Source of the DNA: Jacaranda mimosifolia
Taxonomy: Eukaryota; Streptophyta; Magnoliopsida; Lamiales; Bignoniaceae
Assembly (NCBI GenBank): GCA_018894105.1
Contig: CM032133.1
Location: 11,360,501-11,424,500 of the forward strand
Direction: 5' to 3'
DNA: 64,000 nt
Shown: positions 1 to 9,548 of the stretch, piece by piece
Numbering within the stretch: position 1 is the stretch's first letter
Layout of the letters: every line of letters begins with the position of its first letter
Program-made: the position numbers and the translations under genes
Notes under the pieces: generated by a model
The model's input: the letters and a program-made list of their open reading frames with translations, nothing else
Told to the model about the DNA's origin: nothing
The model's database searches: none

Positions 1-600
1 AACAGACAATAATTTCCTCCAAAATTTGCTCACAAAAATTGTATCACGATTTGTGGTTATGCTATTTGGTAACCCATGCAATTTATAGAAAACATCCAGG
101 AATATAGTGGCTAATGTGGAGGCTGTGTATGAATGAGATAAGGCGATGAAATGGCCATACTTAATGTATCGATCAACAATTACCCAGATTGTGTCCTTAT
201 TTTTTGATAGAGGGAGCTTCTCAATAAAGTCCATGGTAATGTGCATCCAAGCTTAGCTAGGGATAGGTAACGGCTGTAGGAGACCAGGTGGCTTAACATG
301 CTCGTTCTTGCATTGTTGACAAACTGGACACTGTGATACAAATGAATGAACTGATTGTCTAAGACCAGGCCAATAGAAGACACTTTAGACTCTCTAAAAT
401 GTGATGTGTCTGCTAGAATACCCTCCAAAACTAGAAGAATGGAATGGCTCAACAATTTTTTCTCTTAGTGTAGTGTGTGCCCCCACATACAACCTCACTT
501 TATATCTAATTAAACCATCAATAATAGAATAATAGGAAACATTATAAGGATACAAAGCTCGATCAGCCAGCACCTCTTGAGCAAAGGGAATCCTCTTCAT
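1..600 (-). pseudogene. Ty3/gypsy integrase, partial and degenerate
   Basis: This is the integrase part of a minus-strand Ty3/gypsy pol; its product would insert retrotransposon cDNA into chromosomes. Read downward from about 600, it shows an HHCC zinc-finger region (a His near 440, FYWPGLR near 380, CPVCQQCK near 330-310), then the core beginning MDFIEKLPLSK near 235-205. At the position of the usual SDRD motif (about 50-40) the sequence reads TNRD, so the second catalytic Asp of the D,D-35-E triad appears to be Asn. A further HHCC His reads as Tyr. In-frame stops lie near 395-385 and 255. The window ends inside the core, so the last catalytic Glu and the C-terminal domain are missing. It continues directly from the RNase H relic at 690-1110. 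The family is secure; activity is excluded by the stops. Confidence 0.85.
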
Positions 601-689
601 AGTTGTGTTGTAACTCTTCTACCATAAAGGTTTCAATATAGTGACTGCATTGCAACTTACTTCTTCCTAAACCTGTCTAGAAAGTGCAT

Positions 690-1110
690 CTGCCGCTTTG
701 TTTTCCACCCCCTTCTTATTCTCAATTTTGTAATCATAGCACATCAGCTTAGTCATATACTTTTGCTGCAATGGAGTTGAAATTTTTTGCTCTAAGAGAT
801 ACTTGAGGCTATTCTAATCGGTCTTGATTATAAATTGAGAATGCATCAAATAAGGCCTCCATTTCTCTACCGCCAGGAGAATGGCCATGAATTCCTTCTC
901 ATACACCAAAAGTCCCAAGTTCTTTGGTCCCAAAGCTTTACATATATAAGAAAGAGGATGACTATCTTGTGTTAAGATTGCTCCCAATCCAGAATAACAC
1001 GCATCTGTCTCTTGTGTAAAGATTTTGTTGAAATCTGGTAGACGAAGTACAGGTGCCAAACACATGGCTTGCTTCAACTGTTCAAAGGCTTTTTCTAAGT
1101 CTAAACTCCA
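690..1110 (-). pseudogene. Ty3/gypsy RNase H relic
   Basis: This RNase H domain would degrade the RNA strand of the RNA:DNA hybrid during reverse transcription. Read downward it shows ETDACYSGLGAIL near 1010-970, YEKEFMAILLAVEKW near 905-860 and IIKTD near 825-814, which are the standard gypsy blocks with Asp, Glu and Asp in the expected places. Past 814 a stop breaks the frame. The connecting sequence can still be followed (SLKYLLEQK-like, then NKAADALSRQ near 700-675), which is the usual end of gypsy RNase H before the integrase. It lies between the RT (1115-1900) and the integrase (1-600), in canonical gypsy order. Confidence 0.85.
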
Positions 1111-1114
1111 TTTG

Positions 1115-1900
1115 AACCTTCATTTCTTAGTCATATCAATTAGGGGTTTAGCAATAATCCTATAATATCTTACAAATTTCCTATAATAGCTCGTTAACCC
1201 AAGGAAGCCTCTCAACTTCTTAAGATTCTGCGGTTTTGGCCATTCCATCATTGCTTGGATTTTGCTAAGATATGCTCTAACTCCTTTATAGATGATCAAA
1301 TGACCTAAATATTCTATTTCAGTTTTTCCAAAGGCACATTTAGATTCTTTAGCATACAGTTTGTTTTCTTGTAGCCTTTTAAACACTAATTCTAGATGCT
1401 CCTTACAGCTTTCAATTTCTGGACTGTAGATTAGAATATCATCAAAAAATACAAGTACAAAGTCTCTTAAGTAATCCTTGAATACTGTGTTCATCAAGGA
1501 CTGAAATGTGGTCGGTGCATTAGTTAATCCAAAAGCATAACCCTAAACTCATAATGTCCAGACACAATAACGAAAGCCATCTTACCTATATCACTCTCAT
1601 GCACCCTTATTTGATGATAACCTGCTCGGAGGTCAATTTTAGAGAAGACTTTAGCATTGCTCAGTTCATCTAATAGATCATCCACCAAGGGAATTGGAAA
1701 ACTATCCTTCACAGTAAGGGAATTAAGCTTCCTAAAATCTTCACAAAACTGCCAACTCCCATATTTTTTCTTAACTAAGAGTACTAGAGATGAATAAGGG
1801 CCATTACTGGGTCGTATAATTCCTGTTTGCAACATTTCTTGCACTAACTTCTCTATTTCTTTTCTTTGTAGGTATGGGTATCTATATGATGTAGTTTGAA
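1115..1900 (-). pseudogene. Ty3/gypsy reverse transcriptase relic, frameshifted
   Basis: This reverse transcriptase would copy element RNA into cDNA inside virus-like particles. Blocks seen on the minus strand are GIIRPSNGPYSSLVLLVKKK (about 1825-1765), DFRKLNS, KIDLRAGYHQIR (about 1655-1620) and the catalytic FFDDILIYS (DD at about 1443-1438). The thumb block GFLGLTSYYRKFVRYY follows near 1215-1170. Two frame breaks are visible: one near 1890, where RYPY-type sequence runs out of frame with the preceding protease linker, and one near 1535, where one base seems lost in the usual MPFGLTNAP block. Both catalytic Asp codons remain, but the reading frame is dead. Order and motifs place it firmly in Ty3/gypsy (Metaviridae-like), not copia. 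Confidence 0.9.
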
Positions 1901-2640
1901 TGGTTGAGTGTTTGGTTTCGGAGGTATTTTGTGGTCATGAGTTCTATTTGGTGGCAATCCTTTGGGCTTTTGAAACACAGATTGATACTTCCCTAACAAA
2001 GGTTGGAGTTCTATATTGTATTCAGGTTCCTTCGTCTTCTCTCTAGCAGTAACTACACATAGGCACCCAAACAATAGTTGTTTTTTACTTTTCCTTACCA
2101 TTTTTTCTAATTGTTTTCCTGTGATCACTTTAAGATTAGCTTCATCTTTGATTCCCTGCAGTGAGACTTTTTTCCCATCCTTCTTAAAAGTCACCATCGG
2201 TTGAGAAAAATAGAATAGGACAAGTTCAAATTGTTTCAAAAAATCAGCACTAAGCACCATATCACAACCTTTTATAGATATTATTCTAGGATTGGCTCTA
2301 AACTTATGACCTCCCATATACCATTGGAAATTAGAACACTTAGAGTCATAATCAATCCTACTTAAATTAGCAACAGTCACGAGCATAGGATGAGTACACT
2401 CTAACTGACAATTTAACTTCCTAGCCGTGCTTGCGTCCAAAAAGGTGTGTGTATTTCCAGTATCTATTAAAATAGATAGAGTGTTATTACTTACTATTCC
2501 CAATACCTTGATGGTGTCATGTGTGACCTCTCCTCCTAAAGCATGAATTGATATTTTAACCTCTTCTTTCTCTTCTAATTCTGAAATTTCTCCAGTATCT
2601 TTGACTTGCTCTTCTACTTCTTCACCTAAGATTACAAAAA
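1901..2640 (-). pseudogene. Ty3/gypsy aspartic protease and linker
   Basis: This retropepsin-type protease would cut the Gag-Pol polyprotein. The active-site motif reads ILIDTGNTHTFLD, with the DTG codons at 2464-2456; the usual plant gypsy form is LIDSGSTHNFID. A conserved downstream block, ADFLKQFELVLFYF, lies near 2250-2210. The segment ends with the linker LPPNRTHDHKI near 1965-1935, which normally leads into RT. It is in one open frame with the zinc knuckle upstream (2689-2648), so gag and protease were one polyprotein. No frame break is seen inside this stretch, although the flanking gag and RT are broken. Confidence 0.85.
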
Positions 2641-3685
2641 ATTTCTTGCACTTATGACCAAACTGATAAGGTTCATCACAATTAAAACACAGGTTCTTTT
2701 TTCTCCTCTCTTCCATCTCTTCCTTAGTTAACTTCTTTACAGGTGGATATTTCTCAGTAAGGGGGTTCATTACCTTTCTATCAGTTGTTAAGGTTTCTAC
2801 CTTCAGATTGTTTGTTGTATTACCTAGCTTGTCATGTGTTCTACCTGTACTTCCTCTTCCCATTGCTTTCAACAATCCTTCTTGTTTTCTGGCTAGATGA
2901 ATAGCATGTGACAACGTTAGGGGAGTCAGTATCTCCACCATTTCAGATATCTCAGTTTTCAAGCCACTTAGGAAGCTTTTTATGAAATACTCTTCAGTTA
3001 AGTGTCTATTGTTGCTAGACATGAATGATTTCAGCTCCTCAAATTTCTACACATATTCATCCACTGAGTTGATCTGCACCAATTTGTTGAATTGTCCTAT
3101 CAAATTTTCTGTTCCTTTTGCTGCAAACCGGTCTACTACTAACTCAGTAAACCGACTCCAACCAATATGTTCTTTTCCTTCTATATAGTCCAAATACCAG
3201 TGATCTGCAATGCCTTCCATGTGCATCACTGCTACAAGTATTTTCTCACCATCTGTCATAGGATTTACTAGGAAGTACTTGTGGCACTTTCTGGTCCATG
3301 CTCTAGGATCTTCTCCAGCAAATTTCAAAAAATCAAATTTAGGAGGCCTGGTATTAATGTGCGTATCACTACCTCTTCCTTGCATATTTGAGTTTCCTTC
3401 CCCTCTATTTTTGCTGGCTTGGATTGGTACAGGTGAAGCTTGGTTGTACACCGATTCCTTTCCCTTTCCAGTGAAACTTTTACAAATTTCTTCCAATTTC
3501 TGAGTTACAACTTCAAGCTGTCTTCTACACTCTTGCTGACTATCAATTAGTTCCTGTTTTTGTGTAGCCAATTGTTGATTACTCACGGATAGTTGTTGCT
3601 AACTATTGAGTAGACCTTGCTGGCTCACCGTCAACTCATTAACTTGTTGTTCCAAAATTTCCAATCTCGTAGCGTTCTTCGCCAT
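2641..3685 (-). pseudogene. Ty3/gypsy gag relic with zinc knuckle
   Basis: This is the Gag capsid/nucleocapsid region. I place the start at the ATG at 3685-3683, just after a primer site, because MAKNATRLEIL opens a Gln-rich coiled coil that joins the later frame. A TAG about 28 codons in (near 3600) interrupts it. The capsid region has ARAWTRKCHKYF (about 3305-3270) and WYLDYIEG (near 3200). A second TAG sits near 3046, followed by KFEELKSF in the same frame. The nucleocapsid knuckle at 2689-2648 reads C-x2-C-x7-H-x-C (CFNCDEPYQFGHKC), the plant gypsy pattern. Two stops make it non-functional; otherwise the length is normal for the family. Confidence 0.85.
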
Positions 3686-3723
3686 CGCTGGAAACCAGAG
3701 TCTACGCACAGCTATGGAAGCTT

Positions 3724-3739
3724 CCCTGCCCTGAGGCCA
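3724..3739 (-). promoter_or_regulatory. Possible primer-binding site of the minus-strand gypsy element
   Basis: On the minus strand, TGGCCTCAGGGCAGGG directly follows the inferred LTR end (...CTTAACA). It resembles the initiator-Met tRNA site TGGTATCAGAGC with substitutions. Its position between LTR and gag start supports the call; the sequence match alone is weak. Confidence 0.45.
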
Positions 3740-3740
3740 C

Positions 3741-4081
3741 TGTTAAGATTCAACTTAGAAATCCTTATAAAACTTTTCTGAGATTGAGGATTTAAGAAGA
3801 AAAAAGGAAAAAAGTTGCAGAAAGGATTGTGAAGAATGAAAATTACACTCAATAGCAATGTTCTCCAAAATTGTTTTTCAAGTCTGCATCCACACTTATT
3901 TATAGCTATCCGACTACTGGATGTCAGCACCCAAATGACACCGTTTCATCAAAGTCGTCACTTCCTTATTTTGATCACGCTAATGCTAACTCCAAACCTT
4001 GCGACTTCACCTTCTTGTCATGCTTCTTCTCTTTTCCCCTTTATTTTTACTTCTATTTTATTTCTAAAATTCTGCTGCTCA
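3741..4081 (-). mobile_element. 5' LTR of the minus-strand Ty3/gypsy element (outer edge approximate)
   Basis: The LTR's 3' end on the minus strand is ...GAATCTTAACA at 3741, just upstream of the primer site and gag. A TATA box (CTATAAATA on the minus strand) lies at about 3905-3897, correctly placed to drive transcription into gag. The outer end is set near 4081, where TGAGCAGCAG on the minus strand would give a TG...CA LTR. This edge cannot be tested because the partner LTR is outside the window. A short CA/AT-rich stretch follows to about 4150. Confidence 0.55.
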
Positions 4082-4154
4082 TGACAAAAGAAAAGTGTTT
4101 ATATATACATATAGATACGCATGTCCATATAGATAGATGGCAATGATCCTGCTC

Positions 4155-4870
4155 CAACAAATGAAACAGAGTTGGCTCAATGAAAAGTTAGAGATGCTTG
4201 GGCGATGTTTTGGATTCTTGAGTTATGTGATTCTCATATTGTTCTTAATTTACTTCCATATAGAACTGCTAAACCAATATGGAAACATTTGAAAAAGTTT
4301 TACAGTAAGTAAATTCAGCGGGACAATTTCTTTAGAATGTAAGATTGAGAACTATACTTAGGAAGCATGCATATTCAAGATTATTTTTCTGGATTTCAAC
4401 ACCTACTGGCTGAACCTTTTGTTATTGTTCATGAGATTGGTAGACGTGATCAATTTTTGATGAAGCTGTGATCCATTTCGAAAATGTTCGTTCTAATTCG
4501 AAGAATCGACATCCTCCTCTTACCTTGGATGTATTTTTTAGTGAATTGCTTCTAAAGAAGAACGTCTTCTTACGTAAGCCACTCTTCAGTAGGAAAAATT
4601 AGCTTCAGCAGCATTTCAACTCAGGGTAAAGGTAAATGTAGGAATATGTGTATGATCAAATATTTTACTTGCAAGAATTATGGCCATATTGCTACAAATT
4701 AAATCAAAAGATTCTACTATTACTTCAAAAGCCAAGCGTATCATCAAAGATTGTTCAATTTGCCCCCAAAATTGCTAGAGTAATGCTTTTCAGATTACAT
4801 TTGACAATCCTTCTACTAGTCAGAATTTTAGGCAGGACCCCGTTACAACAAGGCCACGTTTGATATGAAA
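4155..4870 (+). pseudogene. Relic of a copia-type gag (UBN2-like) with zinc knuckle
   Basis: Translated on the plus strand with several frame changes, this stretch gives LNLLPYRTAKPIWKHLKKFY (about 4245-4305), then GSMHIQDYFSGFQHLLAEP-like sequence (about 4360-4420). This resembles the gag-polypeptide domain of Ty1/copia retrotransposons. Near 4668-4705 it reads TCKNYGHIATN, followed by KRFYYYFK, matching a CCHC knuckle pair of which most Cys codons are lost. No protease, integrase or RT follows, so it is a fragment. It lies on the opposite strand from the neighbouring gypsy element and is not part of it. The assignment rests on these blocks only. Confidence 0.5.
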
Positions 4871-7392
4871 TTTTGATAATAGTCAGTATTGTAGTAATGG
4901 TAACATTATGTGATATTAGCTAGCACCCATATGTTGAAATGCCTATTTGATTGGATAGATTGCAGTAGGAGATTAGCTCCCACCCATATCTCCCATATTC
5001 CAGTATGATGTTTAATATGCAACATTATAATTGCGTTGTTCATTTTGCCCTTATTTTAAATTAAATTTTTTTTAACCAAATAGATAATAATAATTGGTGT
5101 TGCAAATAAGTATGCATGCACTTAAAACTAGTTAAGGTTGACGATCCATTTTTGTCACGCCATATTAATGGTTAGGTACCAAAAGGAAACTTTAGCAAGT
5201 TTAGAAAAAATTGTTTACAAAGTGGCTGCAATTTAATTCCGTAATTCCTAAGTTCGTATTTTTTAAAAGATTTAAAAAATAAAGTCATACTCTTTTCGAA
5301 ATTATTATTTTAATATGATGTTAATAATTTTCAAGTATTAGATCCATCGTTTTATGCATAAAATTTTTTTGTACTCTCATAAAAACTTCCATGTTGAGCC
5401 AAAATAACTATGGCTCTATTTATGTTATTACTATATAATTCATTTATTGAATAACATATAAATTAATTAAATTTACTTATTAATTAAATAATGTATTATT
5501 ATATTTAATACTTATTAATATATTAATGAAATATTATATTTATTCATTTAATAAATAACTTAAGATATTTTAATTTCATATAATAATTTGATTGTTGGGT
5601 GATATTTATTTAATAATATATTCAGTTTAATAAATTAATATTGATATGCTTAAAGTAATTGGTGAGAGAATTAATTAAATTTAAATAAAATTATTTGATT
5701 ATTACTAAGTAATTTATTTACTAAATAATGTATTAATTAAATAATGATTTAAAGTATGTAACTAACTTATTAAATTAATTAAATTAATTAATTTAAATAA
5801 CTTGTTATTTATATATTAATTATGTTTTATTTTTTACATGTAATTAAATATTACATTTATTTATTTCACAAATAATTTAAGATGATGTAATTTGTAAGAA
5901 TATAATAGTACTTTTTTTTTTAATTTAATGAACCATTATTAAGTCTTATTATATAAATTATTAAAAAGTTATTTTATTTAAATAAATAACTAAGTTTTAT
6001 TTATACATAAATCGTAAGCTACAAATAGTTAAATAATTATATTTTAATTAATAAACTGTAATGAGTTTAGTTTAAGGTATGTACACTTGTCAAATTTAAA
6101 ACTAGAGCATAGTATGGTAAGAAGCCTGAAATTTCTTCAGTTGAAAAATAAAAAGGTTATAGAATTTCTTGACAAACTTGCATTACTACTGGAAATTTAA
6201 CAGAATTAATCAGCCAGTAATGGCTGAAAGGTGGTGTTGCTGCTGAACCAAATGCACAGTTTGAGTGCGTATTGGGCTGTGGAATTGAAAAATCGATGAC
6301 GAGAGGACAGAAGTATAAAATTCGCATTGTTGTTGAGGATAAAATTGAAATTTTAGCTCAACATTTGATTAAATATGTGGGAACGATTGGATAATCACAG
6401 TCCCGAGGCCACTACTGACTAGCACTCAATCGATTGAACACCTCCGGACCATTGATTATTTGTGGGCCGGCCCGCTGCCCTCATGGTGTCTATCAAACAT
6501 GTGACTACAAGAGATTGGCTGATTGTGTGGGAGGTAATCAGTGACATCAAACGCGGCCCGAGAGTCACTAATAATGTTGAACCACAATCCTAACTCCTAA
6601 AATGGTGTAACAAATGAAAATGTATGTGCATATATATTGTGGTTCAAAACATTCCCAAGTTGCTAAGGAAAATACTATACCTACCAATGCTATGAAAGAT
6701 ATTACAACTTCTAGAAACCACTTTAGTGTCACGTGGAGTCGTCTAATAATAGTCTTTCGGTTGGACAGTTAGTAGTAAATACTTGTGATATTTGTTTTTT
6801 TTTTATGGTGGTTGTAAATTGAATTTAACCCTAAGATTGTAAATTGAATTTGATAGTTCAAACTTATATTTCATCCAAAGATCACCATTTTAAGTACCGA
6901 GACGTCAAGAAACTGGGGGTAGCTAATGATTAAGATACAATGGGATCAAATTATGTCATGTCATGCAATGATACTAATGGTCAATGCACATGATTTTCAC
7001 ATCCAGAAAATTATTTTTGAATCATTCAAAATTTATGCATGAAATAATTTAAATTATTGAGTAAAATTAAGATTATGTTAAGTGTTTGCCATAATAAAAA
7101 AGACAATTGAGATGGCTTTTGCATAGTATGTATTCGTGGGTTTCTGAATTTTATGAAAAATATAATGGTAACCTTATTCAATTATTATTTTTAAAAAATA
7201 ATTTAAAGGGTAAAATTGAAACATTAATAAAAATGGTACCCAAACTACCTTTCTTATGTTGAATTCTCCAATTTACCCTTCAAATTACATTGTTAAATTT
7301 TGTTGCTGGAATAATTAAAGGGCAAACTATGTTGAAAAACAAACATAACTTCCATTTGAGATACAAACAACCTTTCTTTTATAATAATATAG
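4871..7392. other. AT-rich sequence without recognisable genes
   Basis: About 2.5 kb between the copia gag relic and the TAT-like element. From about 5037 to 6080 it is extremely AT-rich, with many TTAATTAA and TTAAATTAATTA runs. I see no domain, terminal repeat pair or RNA gene. One short open stretch (6221-6394) is listed separately. It may be old, decayed repeat or matrix-attachment-like DNA; nothing here decides that. Confidence 0.5.
6221..6394 (+). pseudogene. Short open stretch with coding-like composition, unrecognised
   Basis: A 57-codon open frame follows directly after a TAA and ends at a TAA. It encodes a peptide with G- and charge-rich composition (for example NAQFECVLGCGIEKSM and GQKYKIRIVVEDK), unlike the AT-rich surroundings. 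It has no good start codon and I found no convincing splice sites. It could be a decayed exon of a captured host gene or chance. I do not recognise the family. Confidence 0.15.
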
Positions 7393-7397
7393 ATATG

Positions 7398-7734
7398 TGA
7401 TGTGACTAAAAATGGACCCAAGGACATTTTGGTAATTTGACAAAGTATGATAAATTAACCCTAAAATTAGGTAAGTAAATGGACCATAGAGCCCAAATGA
7501 CAAGACAAGCCCATTAAGAGGGCATAAAAATTTTAGTGGACCTAGGCCCATCAAAACTAAAATCCATAAATACCAAGTCTCAGAGAGAAATGAGATATAA
7601 TAAATTATTTACCAAATTTCTCATAATGGAAGAACTCTCGAGAAGAGTCGATTTCTCTACGTTTGTCCTGAGAAGGTAAATCGACACTTTACTTTTTTTT
7701 AGAAATGATCTTGCTCCATTTTTGAGCAGCATCA
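7398..7734 (+). mobile_element. 5' LTR of the TAT-like element
   Basis: Starts TGATGTGACTAAAAATGG and ends GCAGCATCA. It aligns along its length with 19559-19901: shared blocks include CATTTTGGTAATTTG versus TATTTTGGTAATTTG, GTAAATGGACC versus GTAAATGGATC, and the end block GAGCAGCAT versus GAGTAGCAT. A TATA-like CATAAATACC lies near 7564-7573. The 5 bases before it, ATATG, match those after the 3' LTR. Confidence 0.85.
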
Positions 7735-7737
7735 TTT

Positions 7738-7755
7738 TGGCACTGCCTGTCAGAA
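7738..7755 (+). promoter_or_regulatory. Primer-binding site of the TAT-like element
   Basis: TGGCACTGCCTGTCAGAA follows three T's after the LTR end. It resembles TGGCGCCGTCTGTGGGAA, the site typical of TAT/Athila elements, with a few substitutions. The matching position after the LTR CA end supports it. Confidence 0.65.
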
Positions 7756-8229
7756 ACTCAAAGGAAAAGGAATGGACACTGAGGATACAGATGATGTTAA
7801 GAGCACGTGAATCTAGCGATCAAGTGACAACATTAGAGAATATGGAGTCACCAACGAGAAGCACTACTTGGTCCAATGTCAAATCTTACTCTTAAAATAT
7901 TTAAGGCAGCACCTACACGCAAGCTCCTCATCCTAAATAACAAATCTTGCCTATGATGTAGGAAGCATGGAGAACTTTGTTGGAGAACATTATAGCCCAA
8001 GCTACAGGGAAAGTAATTGCCTAATATGTTGAGGAGTGTTGCCCTCGAGAGCCCGAACAATCTTCCCATGAGAGTAGGGGGCCTTTATCCACTCCGAAAA
8101 GATCTAAGCAAAGAGTTCACTCAAAGCGTGATGTCGTTCCCCCTTTCTTATCTCATTAGGGAGATGTTCACTCTTCACTTTAAACAGACCTTACACAACA
8201 TATTAGAGCGTATAGGAGCCTAGACGTAT
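7756..8229 (+). other. TAT-like element: leader and degraded start of gag
   Basis: Between the primer site and the first recognisable gag block the sequence is degraded. A start near 7773 (ATGGACACTGAGG) is possible, but the frame breaks repeatedly. Runs rich in Pro, Ser and charged residues can be read, as in the variable N-terminal part of TAT gags. I cannot assign a domain here. Confidence 0.45.
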
Positions 8230-8401
8230 TTGTTGCGAGCACAACTATCCAAAGAAATTGGGAGCCAGTACCATCCATTAGCTATTGAGCTCCCAAGGTG
8301 TATTCTTTTCTCTCCAATGATCTTAGTAGAAACACTCCCTCATGGAATGAAGATAAACCAGCTCCTGGAGTTTGAAAGCACTACAGACCCCCAAGAGCAC
8401 C
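8230..8401 (+). pseudogene. TAT-type gag, first part (split by hAT insertion)
   Basis: Read in one frame this gives ILFSPMILVETLPHGMKI and then LLEFESTTDPQEH, matching the TAT gag opening in which a PFS..I...LP.G.K block precedes Y-G-STDP-x-DHL. The reading stops exactly at the left end of the hAT element. The following L and the next block resume at 12576, showing that the transposon split the domain between DPQEH and L. The gag would form the particle shell. This copy is also broken upstream and is not functional. Confidence 0.75.
8394..8401. repeat. 8-bp target duplication of hAT element, left copy
   Basis: AGAGCACC directly left of the terminal inverted repeat; the right copy at 12568-12575 reads AAAGCACC (7 of 8 match). 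Eight base pairs is the hAT target length. Confidence 0.75.
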
Positions 8402-9548
8402 TAGGGATGGCAATGGGTTCGGGTAATTCGGGGCCCCATCCCTGACCCGCCCTTAATGGGGCGGGTTCGGGTCTAATTAATCGAGTTTTGGGACGGGTAC
8501 GAGTCTAAATATTTCAGACCCGATCGGGTCCGGTGTGGGTTACAGGTTTAATTAAACCTACCCCAAACCCGCCCCGTATATATTAATTTATTAAATAAAT
8601 ATTATGGTCATTTAAGTAAAGTAGTCTAGGGCTAACTCCTTTTCTTTCAATTTTTCTCTTCCCCCTTCTCTTTGCTATGCCACCCGCTAATTTTTCTCTT
8701 CCTTTATTAAATTTCTCTTCGGTCCGGCCTCTTCGCTGTCGGTGAAATTCGGACAAGGACTTGTCTGTAATGTCTCCAGTAATTATTATTTTATTTGAAT
8801 TCAATTTTTCTTCACTCGTTTCTAGTCTAATTTTGCTTTCAGTTTTCGATGGATTAGCAAGTTGGTAAGAAAAAGGAAGTGGAGATTATTCTTGCTTCTA
8901 TTTGAGGCATCTTATGAAACTTTCTATCATTTAATCTATGGATAAGTGATATATTGTCAAAATAAAGTAGAAATGGCCCGTGTATATTTATTTGCAATTT
9001 TTGTGAATCAGTTAATGTTATACCATGATTTTTCCTTTTCTTTTCCTTTCTATTTTTTTTTTTGGTAATTTTTCTGATTATGTTCTTCTCTTAGGAACAA
9101 AAATGAAATTCACTTTATTATATTCTAGATGTTAGTTACTCATATTAATTTATATAGATACTTACTCGGATTTTATACAGAAGAATAGTTACTCAGTTTT
9201 ACAGGTTGATAAATAATAATTGAGATAGACTACTGAGATTGGATTAGAATTCTGGTTTGAACTGATTTACTAATTTATTTATTTGGAATAGAATGGATTA
9301 GACATCAATCTCACCTTTGTGACACCAGTGAGGTTTAAAAAACTATCAGATGTTAAGAAGAGACACTCTCTGACTGTTTAGTTGTCTTCAATACTTTATG
9401 CTACAATTATTTAGGCTATTAGTATTATTAGACTTTAAATTTCTCATCAAGTACTTCTCTTAATTTCATATTTTTATCCAAAAATTATGTTTAACTACTA
9501 GTTAAGTAATAATACTTTCTCTTTTTTTTTTCTTGAATGACCTCACAG

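Noticed and set aside
1..3685. Possible endogenous pararetrovirus because of gag-, protease- and RT-like frames
   Set aside because: Integrase follows RNase H and an LTR with primer site precedes gag, which is Ty3/gypsy retrotransposon organisation; no movement-protein region is seen.
5037..6080. Replication origin or matrix-attachment region in the very AT-rich stretch
   Set aside because: AT content alone is not evidence; no specific motif set could be identified.
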